In this document: piece after piece, positions 12,729 to 24,958 of the stretch
Layout of the letters: each line of letters starts with the position of its first letter
How positions within the stretch are numbered: the stretch's first letter is position 1
Origin: Uloborus plumipes
Lineage: Eukaryota > Arthropoda > Arachnida > Araneae > Uloboridae
DNA: 64,000 nucleotides
Direction: 5' to 3'
Assembly (NCBI GenBank): GCA_038373865.1
Contig: JAXGGA010002827.1
Location: 46,001-110,000, forward strand
Translations under genes and position numbers: made by a program
The notes under the pieces: generated by a model
What the model saw: only the letters and a program-made list of their open reading frames with translations
The model's database searches: none
What the model was told of the DNA's origin: nothing

Positions 12729-14099
12729 TTGAAAATTGAAGGATTTCAGAGTCAAGTACAACAATTTTTGATCATATCTAGTGGAAATAGTTGATAGTTC
12801 TTAAAAATTTTTATCAGATCCAAACCTTGAAGCCAAACCGCACTAAAAATTAAGAATTGCATTTTCAAACATTATCGTAAAGAGGAATTTGATAAATCTT
12901 ATAAAATGAATTGCTACCTATTTCATTGCAACATCAATTCAAAGGTTAAAAAGCAAAATAAAGTAATGGTGTCAGATTCGGACACCCCTTTTTTCCTTTC
13001 TAATCATTATCATTACCTTGCCCCAAGGAATTCTTGAACTAAACAATGCCAAAGAAAAGCGCTTAAAAATTTTACGAGCTGTTATGTCTCTAAAGTAATT
13101 TAAGATTTAAATATTATAGCTGCGGGGTAAAGTTAAGGTAATTGCATTTAATGTGTTGTCATTTGATAAATGCAATTACTATTGTATAGAGTCATTTAAC
13201 TGCACCTTTTTTAATCAATCTATTCATGATTTAAAAATGGGTGTTTCTATATATACATCAGCCTGGTTCATTGATGTGCTTAAATGGACAAACAAAACGT
13301 TCTAAAATGTGTACTGTGGATATTGCAGAAGTCTAGTAATTTTTATTCTAAATGAATATATAATTTTTATTCTAAATGAAATTTTTGCAACTTGTTATTA
13401 TATTGAAGAAATAGGATAACGTGAGAACTTACATGATTCGGCGTAAAATACTACAAACTACACTCTCAATTAAGTGAAAAAATTTCTTCAGTATACCTGG
13501 TTATTTGGTTTGTTAAATCAGAGGGTCTTTTTGTTCCGAGTAATCTATTGCCATTTTTTTCTGCCTTACGTGGACCCCTTTGTAGGGCTAGTTCCAAAAT
13601 TACTACTGCCGTGTAAGTTTTACATTCGAGCTTTACTAAACAAAATGAATTAGATGGTTAAGTTTCTCCCAAGATGCTAGGGGATAGGTGCAAATGGTAT
13701 TGAGTGCCGAAAAACAAAATAAAAAACAGTTCTCCAAAAAAAAAAAGGAAAAAAACTGTATTTTCACCAACTTTAAAACAATATTTTGAATATTGAAAAG
13801 AGAAAAGTTTGTTTTCAGTCAAGAACAAATTTTGAATTCGTATCATAATATTTTTTTTTTTTTTTTTGTAATGCGAAACACCACTACTGTGAGCGTCCGA
13901 GATCTTCTTGTGCATGATTAAATTAGCAGGTAAATATTAACATTCATATATCGTTGGCATCTATGACAGACCAATTATTTCCAGTAAGTTTATTTTCTCC
14001 AATTTCAGTCTTTCATGGTAGCATATGCACCATTAAAACACTTGCGAAAGACCGTGTAATAAAAAAACAACCCTTTTCTTTATTCATAATTCCGTCATT
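12729..14099. other. Unassigned AT-rich sequence
   Basis: Nothing recognised apart from poly-A/T runs; the - strand frame at 13658-13915 is built on them. Confidence 0.3.
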
Positions 14100-14240
14100 T
14101 TGTACCATTTAACAGTGTCATGTTGTTGTTTTTGTGATGGGAAAGTACATCCACGCTCGAGCCTGAATCGATCCCTAAACCTCCCGACCCGCAGTTAGAC
14201 TTTTCTGACCACTAGACAAGGTGGCCGGCACGGTATCATG
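14100..14240 (-). mobile_element. tRNA-derived SINE (partial)
   Basis: Read on the - strand, a tRNA-like head carries an A-box-like TGTCTAGTGGTCAG and, about 35 bases on, a B-box-like GGGATCGATTCAGG, the internal RNA polymerase III promoter arrangement. The cloverleaf is imperfect. It is followed by a non-tRNA tail (GAGCGTGGATGTACTTTCCC), which points to a SINE rather than a functional tRNA gene. The exact ends are not defined. Confidence 0.65.
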
Positions 14241-15660
14241 TTTGCCAATGTATTCACTCACAGTATTATTAAGTACGATTTAACAAGTTACAAGAGTACC
14301 TTGTACTTCAAGAGTACTAAGTAGAAAAATGATAATGATTTCATCAAAAGAATACATATATTAACCTAAAATGAACATTTCAAAAAAAAAAAAAAATTCA
14401 TTCGTGATTTTTATAATACTTAAATAGAAAATTGAAGATAAATGTAATTGATGATTAGAAGGGAAACAACAACTTTCAGGGATTTTATTTTGTTAGAAAA
14501 CATTCATTTTGTAATTAAGTACATTCCGGAAATGAAAGATGTACACATCAAAAAAAAAAAAAGAAAGGAGATTAAGAGAAGTCCATATATTGCGTGAAGG
14601 AACGTGACAATGTTAACAGGAAATTAATGGTGAAGATTACATAATTAATTACACATCATTTGGGGTAAATGAAAAATTACATTAGTAGTCACAAGCTTTT
14701 TGCGGATATTAGAAGAAAAATCGCATGCATAGCAAAGTTACTTCCTAGGAAATTAGGAAGGAGGAAAATGTGTACGTTAAGAGCAACGTTATTGACTTAA
14801 TGAAAAGAGAGGATTTTTTTTTCTTTTAATCGCATTTACTAGATGCAACAGACATTGAAATAATGGGGAAATCTTTAGCACAAAGCTTCCTATGGCATTG
14901 ATATTCTGGTAATGGCATTTATGATTTACTTGATTAACTCTCCGTTTAAGCTATTTTGTGTCAAGTTCGATATTTAATTGTCTGCAGTTCGGTTCAAGAA
15001 AGCCAAGATATGCCAAAGAGTCTGATAAGATCCAAATAAATTTTGTATTCATTAGCGATTAGTTCAATTATTAAAGGTACACACACAAGTGCACAAGCGT
15101 ACGTTTATATGCTTTTTTTTAATTTAAAACACTTTTTGCTTATCCATTATTCATAAAGGAAGAATACAGTTGAGGTTGAGATCTGTATCATATTTCTTTT
15201 TCGTGGAGGAATGGAATTCAAGATCAGATCTTATCACTTTTTAAACATTACAGATAATCCAAAAAAAGACTGCTTTTAGCGAGAATGAATTGGCCCGATG
15301 ACGCAAAACAGAGCTTCCCAATCAGGGCTCCTCCAAAACCCTAGAGAAATGCAAAGCATTGTTAAGGATTCTGCAAGTAATCAAGATTCCTAATTGTACT
15401 CATTCTCTCCAAAGAAAAACAGAGAGAGTTGATAACTTTAATCAAAGTGAACAATAAGTGTCTTATTTTGGATACCCGCTCAAATGTATCAGCAGTTACT
15501 TATGTTTATTTCAGTCGTGTTTCATGAAGTGGTCCAACGTTTCTGAAAAGAGAGGGTGTGGGACTTCATGATTAAAATGCTGCTTTCAAAATGTTTTAAA
15601 TCGAAAAACATCATTTTGTCATTCAATATAATATGTCAAAACATCACATTGTTATTCAAT
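14241..15660. other. Unassigned AT-rich sequence
   Basis: No gene or element recognised. Several A runs are present. Confidence 0.3.
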
Positions 15661-15664
15661 ATAA

Positions 15665-15905
15665 AGTGGGGAACGTGGGGAAAAGTGTGAAATAGTGAAA
15701 TATTTACTCTGTTTCAACGCCACTTACCTGGTAATATTTTAACTATGTAGTAACACATGTAATATAATCCGGGAAGGGAAACTTTATCGCTGAAGATCAA
15801 AGCATATTGATACTTTTGTTGTAATATTTTGTTGCAAATCGAAAATTATTTTTGTTATTCTAAAAAATAATATTTTCATGTTGTTAACATTTTAAATATT
15901 AATTG
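15665..15905 (+). repeat. Dispersed repeat, copy A of the GGGGAAA family
   Basis: It starts GGGGAACGTGGGGAAAAGTG and continues through TTTTAACTATGTAGTAACACATG and a stretch ending in TTGTTAACATTTTAAATATTA. The same order of motifs occurs at 29447-30300 (interrupted by an insertion) and at about 39462-39720. About 240 bp; class unknown. Confidence 0.6.
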
Positions 15906-16289
15906 CAACCAACAAATATTCTGTGCAGTATTTTTTATTTGTTGAAAATCTCAGTTTCTATGAAAGGTTCATTTCCTCAAGTAGTAATATGGCTAGGATG
16001 CAACCGATACCGAGTGGCAGGGATCCCGGCAACTAAAAACGGGCCTTGGCCATTAGTTCATTCAGAACAGGAATCTTTCAGATAGCACGTCACACTGAAT
16101 TTTCCTGAAAACTTTGCGAATTAATCCGTCTGGTGCCAAAAATGTTTTCTGATTTCGAAAGTCTTTTCATTTTTTATCTGTCGCTGACAAGGGCAGATAG
16201 TTGATTTTTATTACCCTTTATTTTTTATTTTGGTTTACATATGGTGATTACAAATATTTCTGCTTTTTAATTCCAAAATATTTTTAGAG

Positions 16290-16700
16290 TAGAGCTTCGA
16301 ATTCCTCTGCTCCCCATACATCATCGAAGATACTTCAAAATTACATTTTATTAAACTTTTAGCTTCAGAAGCTTACCGAAGGAAAGTCCTTGAGCCCCAT
16401 ATCTTCCCGAATGTTAAAAAATGTGGTCTTGAGTCGCATTTTCAGGACTTCAATTGCAAAAAATATCCGGGGAAAGTCCCGAATCGCTTCTCTACCTAAA
16501 GTCACGGAAGGTCATCTAATATTACATTTTTGGAACAACTATGATTTTTTTTCAGAAAAGAGTTCCAGATCCAATGCCTTTGGACTACAACTGTATTTTT
16601 GCGATTTCCGGGAGGGGAGGTCCTATGAGTCCCCCCTAATATCGTCGGAGATCGTAAAAATTGCGTTTTAAACTTCAATAATTAAAAAATCTTTCGCTTG
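16290..16700. repeat. Degenerate tandem repeat, about 100 bp unit
   Basis: Variants of three phrases recur in the same order: a CCCCATATCTTCCCGAATG / CCCCCTAATATCGTCGGAGA block, AAAATTGCGTTTT or AAATTACATTTT, and CTTCAATTGCAAAAAAT. Single units of the same kind occur at 4850-4880 and 5265-5520. The open frame on the + strand here follows the repeat. Confidence 0.5.
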
Positions 16701-16899
16701 CATCTGCGTTTATAAAGGGGTAAAATAAACGGGTATGACTGGAATTACTTGGAGTTCAAATTGCCTGGAGTACATGAAGTAAATATATTTCGGGCCAAAA
16801 AGTACCTCTGACAACATTTGCTATATATATATCACTTACTGGGGTAGAAAACAATGAAATTAGTCTCTACTATACTCCCTATACATATACTTAATTCTC

Positions 16900-17430
16900 A
16901 GAGCCCCCCCCCCTTCATGTTATTTCACTGCAACCGCCCAAATGCATCTGGCATCGCCTCAGCTTATTAGCACCTTACTTCAATCCTCTGATGAAACCGT
17001 ACATCATCAGTGGCAAAAATGCAAGTAGGTTATGACAATCTACATGATTCTTTTCCTTAGATCTGCAGTATTTTTGAGGAGGTAGTGCTCTTAGCGCTTG
17101 TCACCCGAAGGAATTGTCAAGGGAGGAGTGTCTCGCAGCAATTGCCTTGGCAGTGTAGAGACTGAAAATGCATCAGCATATTGCCACCTGGCAAAAAAAA
17201 AAAAAAAAAAAGGACATGCTCTAAATGCCTGGTTAACATTCGATGAGGGAGGTGCCAAAGTTACATGAACGGTTGTGGGCCGGCCCCGATCAAGGAGATC
17301 TAGATAAGGGGGTGCCGAAAAAGATCAGTAAAACCCTTGGCACGAGTTGTCATACGCCTGACGTAGATTATAGGGGAGAATCTAACGTTCAGCACTGTAT
17401 TTTTTCTTCGCATTACTTTTTTATTATTTA
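16900..17430. other. Locally GC-rich unassigned segment
   Basis: Base composition is clearly richer in G and C than the surroundings, but no long frame, splice-bounded exon or RNA fold was recognised. It includes a C run at about 16905 and an A run at about 17191-17209. Confidence 0.25.
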
Positions 17431-17548
17431 GTTCAATGATAATGAAAATCACTTCGTAAAACTTGAAAAATAAGAACACAGAAAACAGGTTATTTAAATT
17501 TTAATGTGTTTCTGACTTCAAAACTATCAACTGTACTTGTAATAAACC

Positions 17549-17695
17549 TGCGGAGTAGGAGACGGATTCGTGGAGTCGGAGTCCGGCTGATTTTGGAGTG
17601 AAGGAGTTGGAGTTGGAGGGAAAGCTCCACAATTCCGGCAGGAGGAATCGATCATTTTCCCTCCGACTCCGCAGTCCGCAGTCCTGCTTGTAACT
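17549..17695. repeat. GGAGTCGGAGTC-type simple repeat region
   Basis: Degenerate GGAGTC/GGAGTTGGAG units on the + strand end in an inverted TCCGACTCCGC motif. A related TCCGACTCCGC lies at about 4160. Confidence 0.5.
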
Positions 17696-18198
17696 TTTAA
17701 TATAATTTGAAAATGACTCCTGAATGGCTCCATCGTTTCAAATGCAAAATTTTGCAACGAATTGCAGACACGTTTTTGGAGATTTCAAGAAACTCTTTTG
17801 TCAGTATAAAACAGCAAAAAGGGAATCTTGACGAATGAAAAGTCATTTTCCAAAATAGTTGCATTTCGGATCTCCAAATGTCAAAATGATGTTTTAAAAT
17901 CAAATGTTTACGTCGTCAAACGACTTGATTTGCAAAATGGGCCGTAAAACTAAATAAATAAATGCACTAAAAAAAGCCTTACATTCTGAAACACACTTTT
18001 ACCCTTTTAATGTCACTTTTAAAGGAAATAAACTCGTTTATGATTTTTATTTTATTTTTTAATGTTTATTTATTTTTTAAATTTCAAAACGACAAACCAG
18101 TTTTAAAAATTAAATCCGTATATTGCGAAACTATCTGATGAACAAAATAGAAAATTTTCAATAATCAACAAGAGCTGGTTACTTGCAGCGAGCAGCTC

Positions 18199-18240
18199 TT
18201 TTTATTTATTTATTTATTTATTTATTTATTTTTTTTTTTG
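18199..18240. repeat. (TTTA)n microsatellite
   Basis: About eight TTTA units followed by a T run. Confidence 0.9.
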
Positions 18241-20466
18241 AACATATAGTAAAAGTAACTTATCAACACACATTACATATATTTTGGTTTTTTTTTTACG
18301 CGAGAAATAAAAAGGCTACCTTTGAGTTTATATAATTAATCAACAATTCAGCGATAGCTCTTTTAAATTTTAATGAAAATTGATGCGAGATTTTGGATGA
18401 AAATATATCCAAGGAAGTCTTTCTCTGCTCAAGAATTAATAAAATAATATTTTTTGCTCTTGTCACAGGAGTAATCGTATTTTGTTCTTTGTTCCGCCCA
18501 GCACAAAGCCCTTTAATTACGATCGTATCTGTAAATGAAAGAGTTGTGCTCTGAATAACATAGCGCAGAAGGGGTTACAAGCTGGAACTTGAAGGTTATC
18601 TTCTTAATTTAGAGGGAGAAAATGTCAGTTTTTTAATGAAAAGTAAAACTTGCCACTATATTTTTAAACAAACAGCGTTTTGGTAAAATCCAATTTCTTT
18701 TAAAGCATCTAAGTATTAAATAACTACCATGTTTTATGAAACCTGTCCCCAATATTTCCAGAACTGAAATAATCAACAAAATAAAATGAAGGTCAAGTGC
18801 CCTGAAGATGACACCCAAATCGGTTATTAAACTTAACATCCTTAAATTAAAAAAATAGTTAAAACATTAAAAATTTTAAAAATAATTTAGAATGAGTCTA
18901 TCTTTCTTCTGCTTTGAATCAAAAAATAATAATGACAGAATGCGAATAGGATGATCTGTTGAAATTTAAATTTCAAAATTAATATTCTAAAATTGTTCTA
19001 GGAACAAAATGCATTTTGAATACAATTTTAATAGCAAAACTATTGTTTTATAACCGATTTCACAATACATTTTTATAAAAATATATTCAACAAACAACCC
19101 ACGTGTGTCAAATATCGTCGATATTCGATAAAATTTATGCCAAATGTAACCCCTGTTTTCATGTGAATAATTAAGCTAATTCCTTACGATGTACGTGGAG
19201 AAAGTTTAAATGAGTAATTTGCATTCTCAATGTTCTTAATAAGCGACGTATTGGGCCATTTATTTTTCCTTGTCGAACTTTTAATGCTAAAGCTTTTAAG
19301 GCTAATCACAGCCGTTAATCTGGATTTACATCATCACATAATGCGTGCTGATTCGCCCTTTCTCTGTGCTGTAGGACGGTTACGTAAAGTGCATATTGGG
19401 ATTGAAATTGCTTTTTTTTCACATACTGTTGGGCCTGAAGAATTTAGTACGTTTTCAACTTTTGCAATTGCAAAAACAAGACAAATTAAAGTATAACAAT
19501 AGCGAAAGCATGGAAACCGTTAAGAAATATTTACTTTTTTATAATTTTATGTAAATGGGGATATCGGTGTAAAAAATATACGCCTAAAACTATTGAAGAA
19601 ACTTGAATTTTCCTACTTTCATTCTCTACTTAAAGTTTTCAAACTTTTTTTCAAAATCTATGAAACAAACACAAGGAAAAGAAAATGAAATACACCTGAT
19701 GCAGAGACAGAGCCTGATTACTCTGAATACGCCAACAAAGACATGGTCTAATTGCTGCTGCTTTCTTAGGGGCCTCCAAATGGCTATAATTGTTTTAGCC
19801 AATGGATACAATTGTAAGATATGACTACAAGAGGCTCCCGAAAAACTGTTTGGCATAGGGTCTTCCAATTTCTTAAATGGGTCCAGTGTACAGAAACGTT
19901 TATATTGTACCGTTTCTTTCCAAAACGATGAATATAGTTCGTGTTCTGATCATTGTAAATAAGTTGATTCTATTCATAAAGGAAAAATAGTCTGAAAAGT
20001 AACTGCATTATTTATTGAAAATGGTGGAAGGATAATAATGTTTAACCATGAAATCGGTAGAAAATACAAACCACCGAATATTTCTCGAATCAAGTCTTAT
20101 CGTATTAAGATGACTTGAGCATATTTTCAAATGTAGTAATTCAAATCATGTGGACTCCACTTTTATCACAGGACAACTTTGCCAAATCTTGCTGAGGGCT
20201 CTTTCCAGATTTGCACAGCTCTCAAATATAAATATGTAGAATCAATTTAAATCTTGTCCTGGAACCCTTTTTCCTCTCTCGTTACATTCCTGATGTGCCC
20301 CTTAGCTCCTTGTGCAGACTCATGTGAGACAGATCTCATGATATTCGACAGTAAGTGGGTATTCATTGTCTACATGGTTTCCCACGAAAATAATAGGGGG
20401 GGAAGTAAGGATGTATTAAAAACCACTCCTGTTGTTTTAAATTCCGATATTACTTTAGTTCGTTTG
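18241..20466. other. Unassigned AT-rich sequence
   Basis: No exon or element recognised; the open frames here are short and show no family resemblance. Confidence 0.3.
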
Positions 20467-20474
20467 TTGGAAAC

Positions 20475-20656
20475 CAGGTTCGTCATTTAGGGGGCCTGGG
20501 GGGGGGCAATTGCAACCCTCCCAGGCTTTGGTAAATCAATGTATTTACATATTAGTGAGCGTGGTTTTTGCCATTTTTTGAATAAATTTGCTCTGCGCAT
20601 ACACAAAATTTGCCCCTCCCTCTCCACTCTTTGAAAAAATCTCAATGACAGGCCTG
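20475..20656 (+). mobile_element. Small hAT-type MITE, copy 3 of 4 (CGTCATTT family), intact target duplication
   Basis: The ends are CAGGTTCGTCATTT and AAATGACAGGCCTG. A perfect 8 bp duplication TTGGAAAC flanks it (20467-20474 and 20657-20664). The 8 bp duplication and CAGG...CCTG ends are what identify the family as hAT-type. 182 bp, no coding capacity. Confidence 0.88.
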
Positions 20657-20664
20657 TTGGAAAC

Positions 20665-22366
20665 TGATTGTTTCAGGAAATATTTTTATTTCAGTTTCAG
20701 AAACTGGGATTAACGAATAGGTTACAAACTATTCGTTTATGCCATTTCGTTACATTAAATCATTGTAACACCCTAACAATTAATTCTGATAAGAACACCA
20801 TTGTGGGTAGTAGAAGCTTGAATAATTAACCTATCTAATAAAACAGAAACTTAAAAGTAAGACAACAAAAGGAATAATATCAATTCAGCAGGAATAGGAA
20901 ACATCCTATTTCTCTTTGGTAGATATTTTGCCCACTCCTTCTGCTGCAGAATATTTTCTTAAATACTTGTCTCATAAAGCATGCTAAATTAACCCTTAAT
21001 CTGACGACTACTTTTGCAAAAGCTACGCATTTGATATTCTGAGCTTATGATATTTTTTATTTTACTAATAGTGTAACTGAAAAAGAAAAAAACATTGAAA
21101 CATTAGAAAGTATGCCCATTTTCAGACATAAATGTGGTATGAAAATAAGTTTTTCTGAATTTCGTGCTAACTGTAATGTAGCTGGCGTAACAAATGGAAT
21201 CAAATAGCCACAGTCTGAGCCTGCTTCATCAAATGTAATGTGTATAAATAAATTCAGTTGTTTTATTTAGACACAAATTCAGCTGTCTCGATCCTTTCTA
21301 CTCTCCTCATTAATTATGACTTTTGAAGGTACGTGATAATCGAGTTTGTTTCGAGTTAGTTTGTCTTTTATTTTTAAGCCCGAATCTTTACCTGTTAAAG
21401 AAAATCTAATCATTTTAAGCTACGTGTAAACAACATATTACAACTAGTTAAAAGTTTTTAAACTGAAATATTTACAATTTATTAAATCATGCAAAGTCAA
21501 AATTGATTTATTTCAGCCTGAAAACACCACGGTGTAAATATGTTATGTAAAAAAGTAATATTAGAAATCTAAACGAAAAAGAAAAAAAAAAGCACTCTGA
21601 ATTTTATAATTTTCTTCCTGCACTAAATTAGTTTATCTTACATCAATATACACTGTCTTAATAGAAAATATCCTGAAAGTTATAGTTGACCGAAAACTGA
21701 TGCAATCTAAACCAATTTAAATTCCAGTTTGTGTCTAAAAAATTTATAAAATCGCAATTCATTTACTAAATTTGGTGTCGTCCTGTAATCTAATTTGCAG
21801 TAATTTAAGCTTGACGGAAGTCCTTTTCTCTCTTAAAATTAGGTTAAAACGTTCAACAATCATCAAAGCATTTCCCTTACTTCGGTAGTTTTATTAGCAA
21901 CATTAAAGAAAGAAGTAAGTGAAACAATTTTTCGACACAAGTGGAAAACAACCCTCTCTAAATTGAATTTAAAAGCGAAAGTTCTTTTATTTGCATTTTG
22001 AGTCAAAGTTTTGGAAGGAACACAGTCAATCGAACTACTTTTCCTTATTGCCTTACCTTTATGTTCACTTCTTAAATCTGCCGCCACCGACATTTCTTGT
22101 GTTAATCTATGATTGCTCCAATTCCGTAACTCATGTCTGTACTCCGAATTGCACTTATTTTGCAGCAAAAATAGAGGCACAAGCAGGAAGCGATTAGAAA
22201 TTTGCAAAGAAGCTGCAGTAATTACATGCATGGCTTCTCGGATAGTGAAATGTTTTGTTGTCAACTTAGATTTGTCGGCTCTAATGCGACGGTTGTCGTT
22301 AAGTCGGCATCTTTTACTGTTATTATCCTTTTAATACTGCGCTTAAACGCTGATTACAATTGATAT
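20665..22366. other. Unassigned sequence
   Basis: A 133-residue - strand frame spans 21863-22264, but it has no recognisable domain and overlaps + strand frames of similar length. No splice-bounded exon is convincing. Confidence 0.3.
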
Positions 22367-22500
22367 GCAACTGAGATACTACATAGATAATTTAAACTAA
22401 CTAGAGTTTCCATGTTTTATTATTGGATGAATATGGGTACGAATGATTGCTCTCCGTCTTATGTAACCGAAAGCGTAATAGAATATTAAAAAAATTCCTT
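22367..22500 (+). repeat. Duplicated segment, copy A (uninterrupted)
   Basis: GATACTACATAGATAATTTAAAC, then GTTTCCATGTTTTATTATTGG, ATGAATATGGG and TTATGTAACCGAAAGC match, with substitutions, the sequence on both sides of the mariner element at 24959-26216. Copy A therefore shows the pre-insertion arrangement. Confidence 0.75.
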
Positions 22501-22624
22501 ATCCTATAAACTAAATTAAAACTCGTACTTCGGCAGAATCATTTTAAGGAATGAGCTTGGTTGATTCATATCCTTTTTGAACTCAGAAAGAATGGGGAAG
22601 AGTTGGAAAGAGTAGAACAGTGTA

Positions 22625-24781
22625 GGGGAAGACCGCCTATATTGGACCCCCTAAGAACAGGAGGCCTGTGTCGCTCAATGTGAAGCAAAACAGAAATGCA
22701 AAATAGGGCATCGTGAGTTAAATTTCATCAGGAACCGCCCTAGGAGCTTATATTTTCTGAAAATATGAAAATTATTTTTTAAAAATTATCTTATAAAAAG
22801 TTGCAAAAGTCCAATTTAGGAATATATGCTCCTAAATTGAACCATGCGCTTCCTAAATTGGACCGTACGAAGAAATCATAGAATAATTTATATTTGAACT
22901 ATACAGCTTTTTTCCAGGGTTTGCAACATAATTTCTTTTGCTTCAGCCTCACTTAGGCAGTGTTAATAAACTCGCTGATGGCATTTCATACACTTAATAA
23001 TGTTTTGCACTTCATCTCTATGACAAATATTGCAATAACAATTGTTTTGTGCAGATTCTTGCTTCTTCTTGTGTGACTTTTTCTGCTCTATGTCTCTTTT
23101 ATACGGCGTTAGAATGTTTGCTGAGATAGCCTTCCTTTTTGTTCCTTCTATTTTTTAGGCAAAGGTGATATGTGAGCCGGCTTTTAAAAATCAGAGTTGA
23201 CAATCATGTTTTGATGAGAACTATCCGCCGATTCTGCAGAACTTGTACTAATTTAAGTCGTAGCTAGTTCTTGTACATGGTGTACAACTTACACCCTTCA
23301 TGTAACCTGTTCAGTGTTCACTTTGAGTAGTTTTATCTGGACTACTTGCCCCTAATTCTGTTGCAGCCAAATCAATATCATTAAACACATGTCAATTAAC
23401 AGGCTAAACTCCTGTTATTTAGAATCAACTCACAGCTTTTGCCATGGCCTTGATTGCGGTTTGCCCATAAGAGTTACCAAACAGTTCTCCTGTGCGATAT
23501 TAGATAATGGATCTCATTAGATGTTCTCGCATCCATGTATCACATGCTCGATTAAAATATGTAGACAGAGACTGAATAAAGACCACATCTACGTGTATGA
23601 TGTGCTTAAAGAGAAATTATTATTATATCGTTTACGTTAGCCAAGATTTTTGCATCAATGTTCTTTATGTAAGTGCTGTGCCTATCCATTGATAGAAAGA
23701 CATTCTTTTTACATTGCTTGGATTAACAGTTTGATGAAATGTTGTATCAATTGTGTGAATTATCGTTTGTGATCCAACCTTTTTTTTTTAAACAAGCATA
23801 TTGCTCACCAGGGAAGCTTTTACGATAAGTTCATACATGGACCGTAATCTTTTGAAAATAAGCATGGGGAGCTTGCAATTCTGTTGCACTCATGTAGCAA
23901 ATAACCAGTGTATTTCTATCACGTTTACCACTCATTATTGCTCCAACCTGGTGTTTAGCTCTATACGTCAATATATTTTGGGGCTTTTGGACAATGAAAA
24001 GACCGGCTTCATCTACATTGAACATTTTAGTAGCATATAAATTGTTTCCTTTTAAAATCGTTTTGAAATTATCGAAGAATTTCATAATTTTCTCTCGGTA
24101 AACCAGCATACATTTTATTTAAGTTAATAAATATGTTTCACTACCTGAAACTGCAGCTTAGTGGATGAAGAGAAAAAAAACCATGCATTTTAAGAAGTTG
24201 CCGCTTCTACTTGATAAAAATGTGCTTGATAAAAAAGTGTAAATGAATATCGTGAATAGGTGTTAAAGTATGCTTAAAATAATTTTAACTACGCTATTAA
24301 ACAAGACGAGTCACTTATTTTATGTTACGATTAATAAAAAGTCTTGTTTAAAATCATATTCTTAAATTGGACCACCGGTTCAAGATAGGAAAATTTTTTC
24401 GGTCCAATAAAGGAAAACACGCCATTTTTCATTCTTCAGCTTATTGCTCTGTCAAAAATTATCACAATCGGACATATAAATACATCAATGTAATCCTTAT
24501 TAAACACAGATTATAATACTGTAACAGCATTTTACCGCAATTCACAAGTTTTTGAGTTATCCTTCTAGAAACAAGTCCTCAAAATAAGATTTCGCACGTT
24601 TTTAACACAAATCAAGCCGTAACTCACGCTAAACAGTTCAAAGACTGGTGAAACTTCATACACATTAATTTTATTCCTAAAACTTCATATTTTTACTGTT
24701 AAAGTGTAGCACAGATCTCCGTACTAGATTTTAAGCCCGAGGTCCAATTTAAGCAGTGGTCCAATATAGGCGGTCTTCCCC
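22625..24781 (-). mobile_element. Decayed pogo/Tigger-type (Tc1/mariner superfamily) element
   Basis: Perfect 24 bp terminal inverted repeats begin GGGGAAGACCGCC and continue TATATTGGACC. TA dinucleotides flank both ends (22623-22624 and 24782-24783), the superfamily's target duplication. Additional CCTAAATTGGACC-type motifs lie inside both ends (about 22831-22863 and 24361-24374), probably transposase binding sites. Length is 2157 bp. The transposase remnant is on the - strand. Confidence 0.85.
23831..24109 (-). pseudogene. pogo/Jerky-type DDE transposase remnant
   Basis: A 92-codon block reads in order MFNVDEAGLFIVQKP, VGAIMSG and CYMSATELQAP. These correspond to the start of the DDE_1 superfamily catalytic domain of pogo/Tigger/Jerky proteins, where the Asp in NVDEAG is the first catalytic residue. 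Downstream on the - strand (to about 23480) similarity continues only in shifting frames with stops, including a remnant of the second catalytic block near 23690. The DNA-binding N-terminal half is not readable. The element is not autonomous. Confidence 0.75.
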
Positions 24782-24929
24782 TATTTATGCCGAAATAAAA
24801 AGTGAAAAATATTTCTAGCTCGTCCAGTCGATGTAGCAGATTAAAATCAAACTAGAATTTATAGCTGCTGCATCTACAGAATAACTAGAAATAATTTTTC
24901 GTTTTATTTCTGCATAAATGTAATTGTGG

Positions 24930-24958
24930 TACTACATGGATAATTTAAACTAATTTTA
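24930..24958 (+). repeat. Duplicated segment, copy B, left part
   Basis: It matches copy A at 22374-22402 up to the mariner insertion point. The right part resumes at 26217. Confidence 0.7.

Noticed and set aside
14140..14235. Functional tRNA gene
   Set aside because: The D and T arms are imperfect, no clear acceptor stem closes, and a SINE-like tail follows.
16990..17030. CTGATGAAAC resembling a hammerhead core
   Set aside because: CTGATGA is followed directly by AAC with no stem II between it and a GAAA.
21863..22264. 133-residue - strand frame
   Set aside because: No domain, signal peptide or splice context was recognised, and opposite-strand frames of similar size overlap it.
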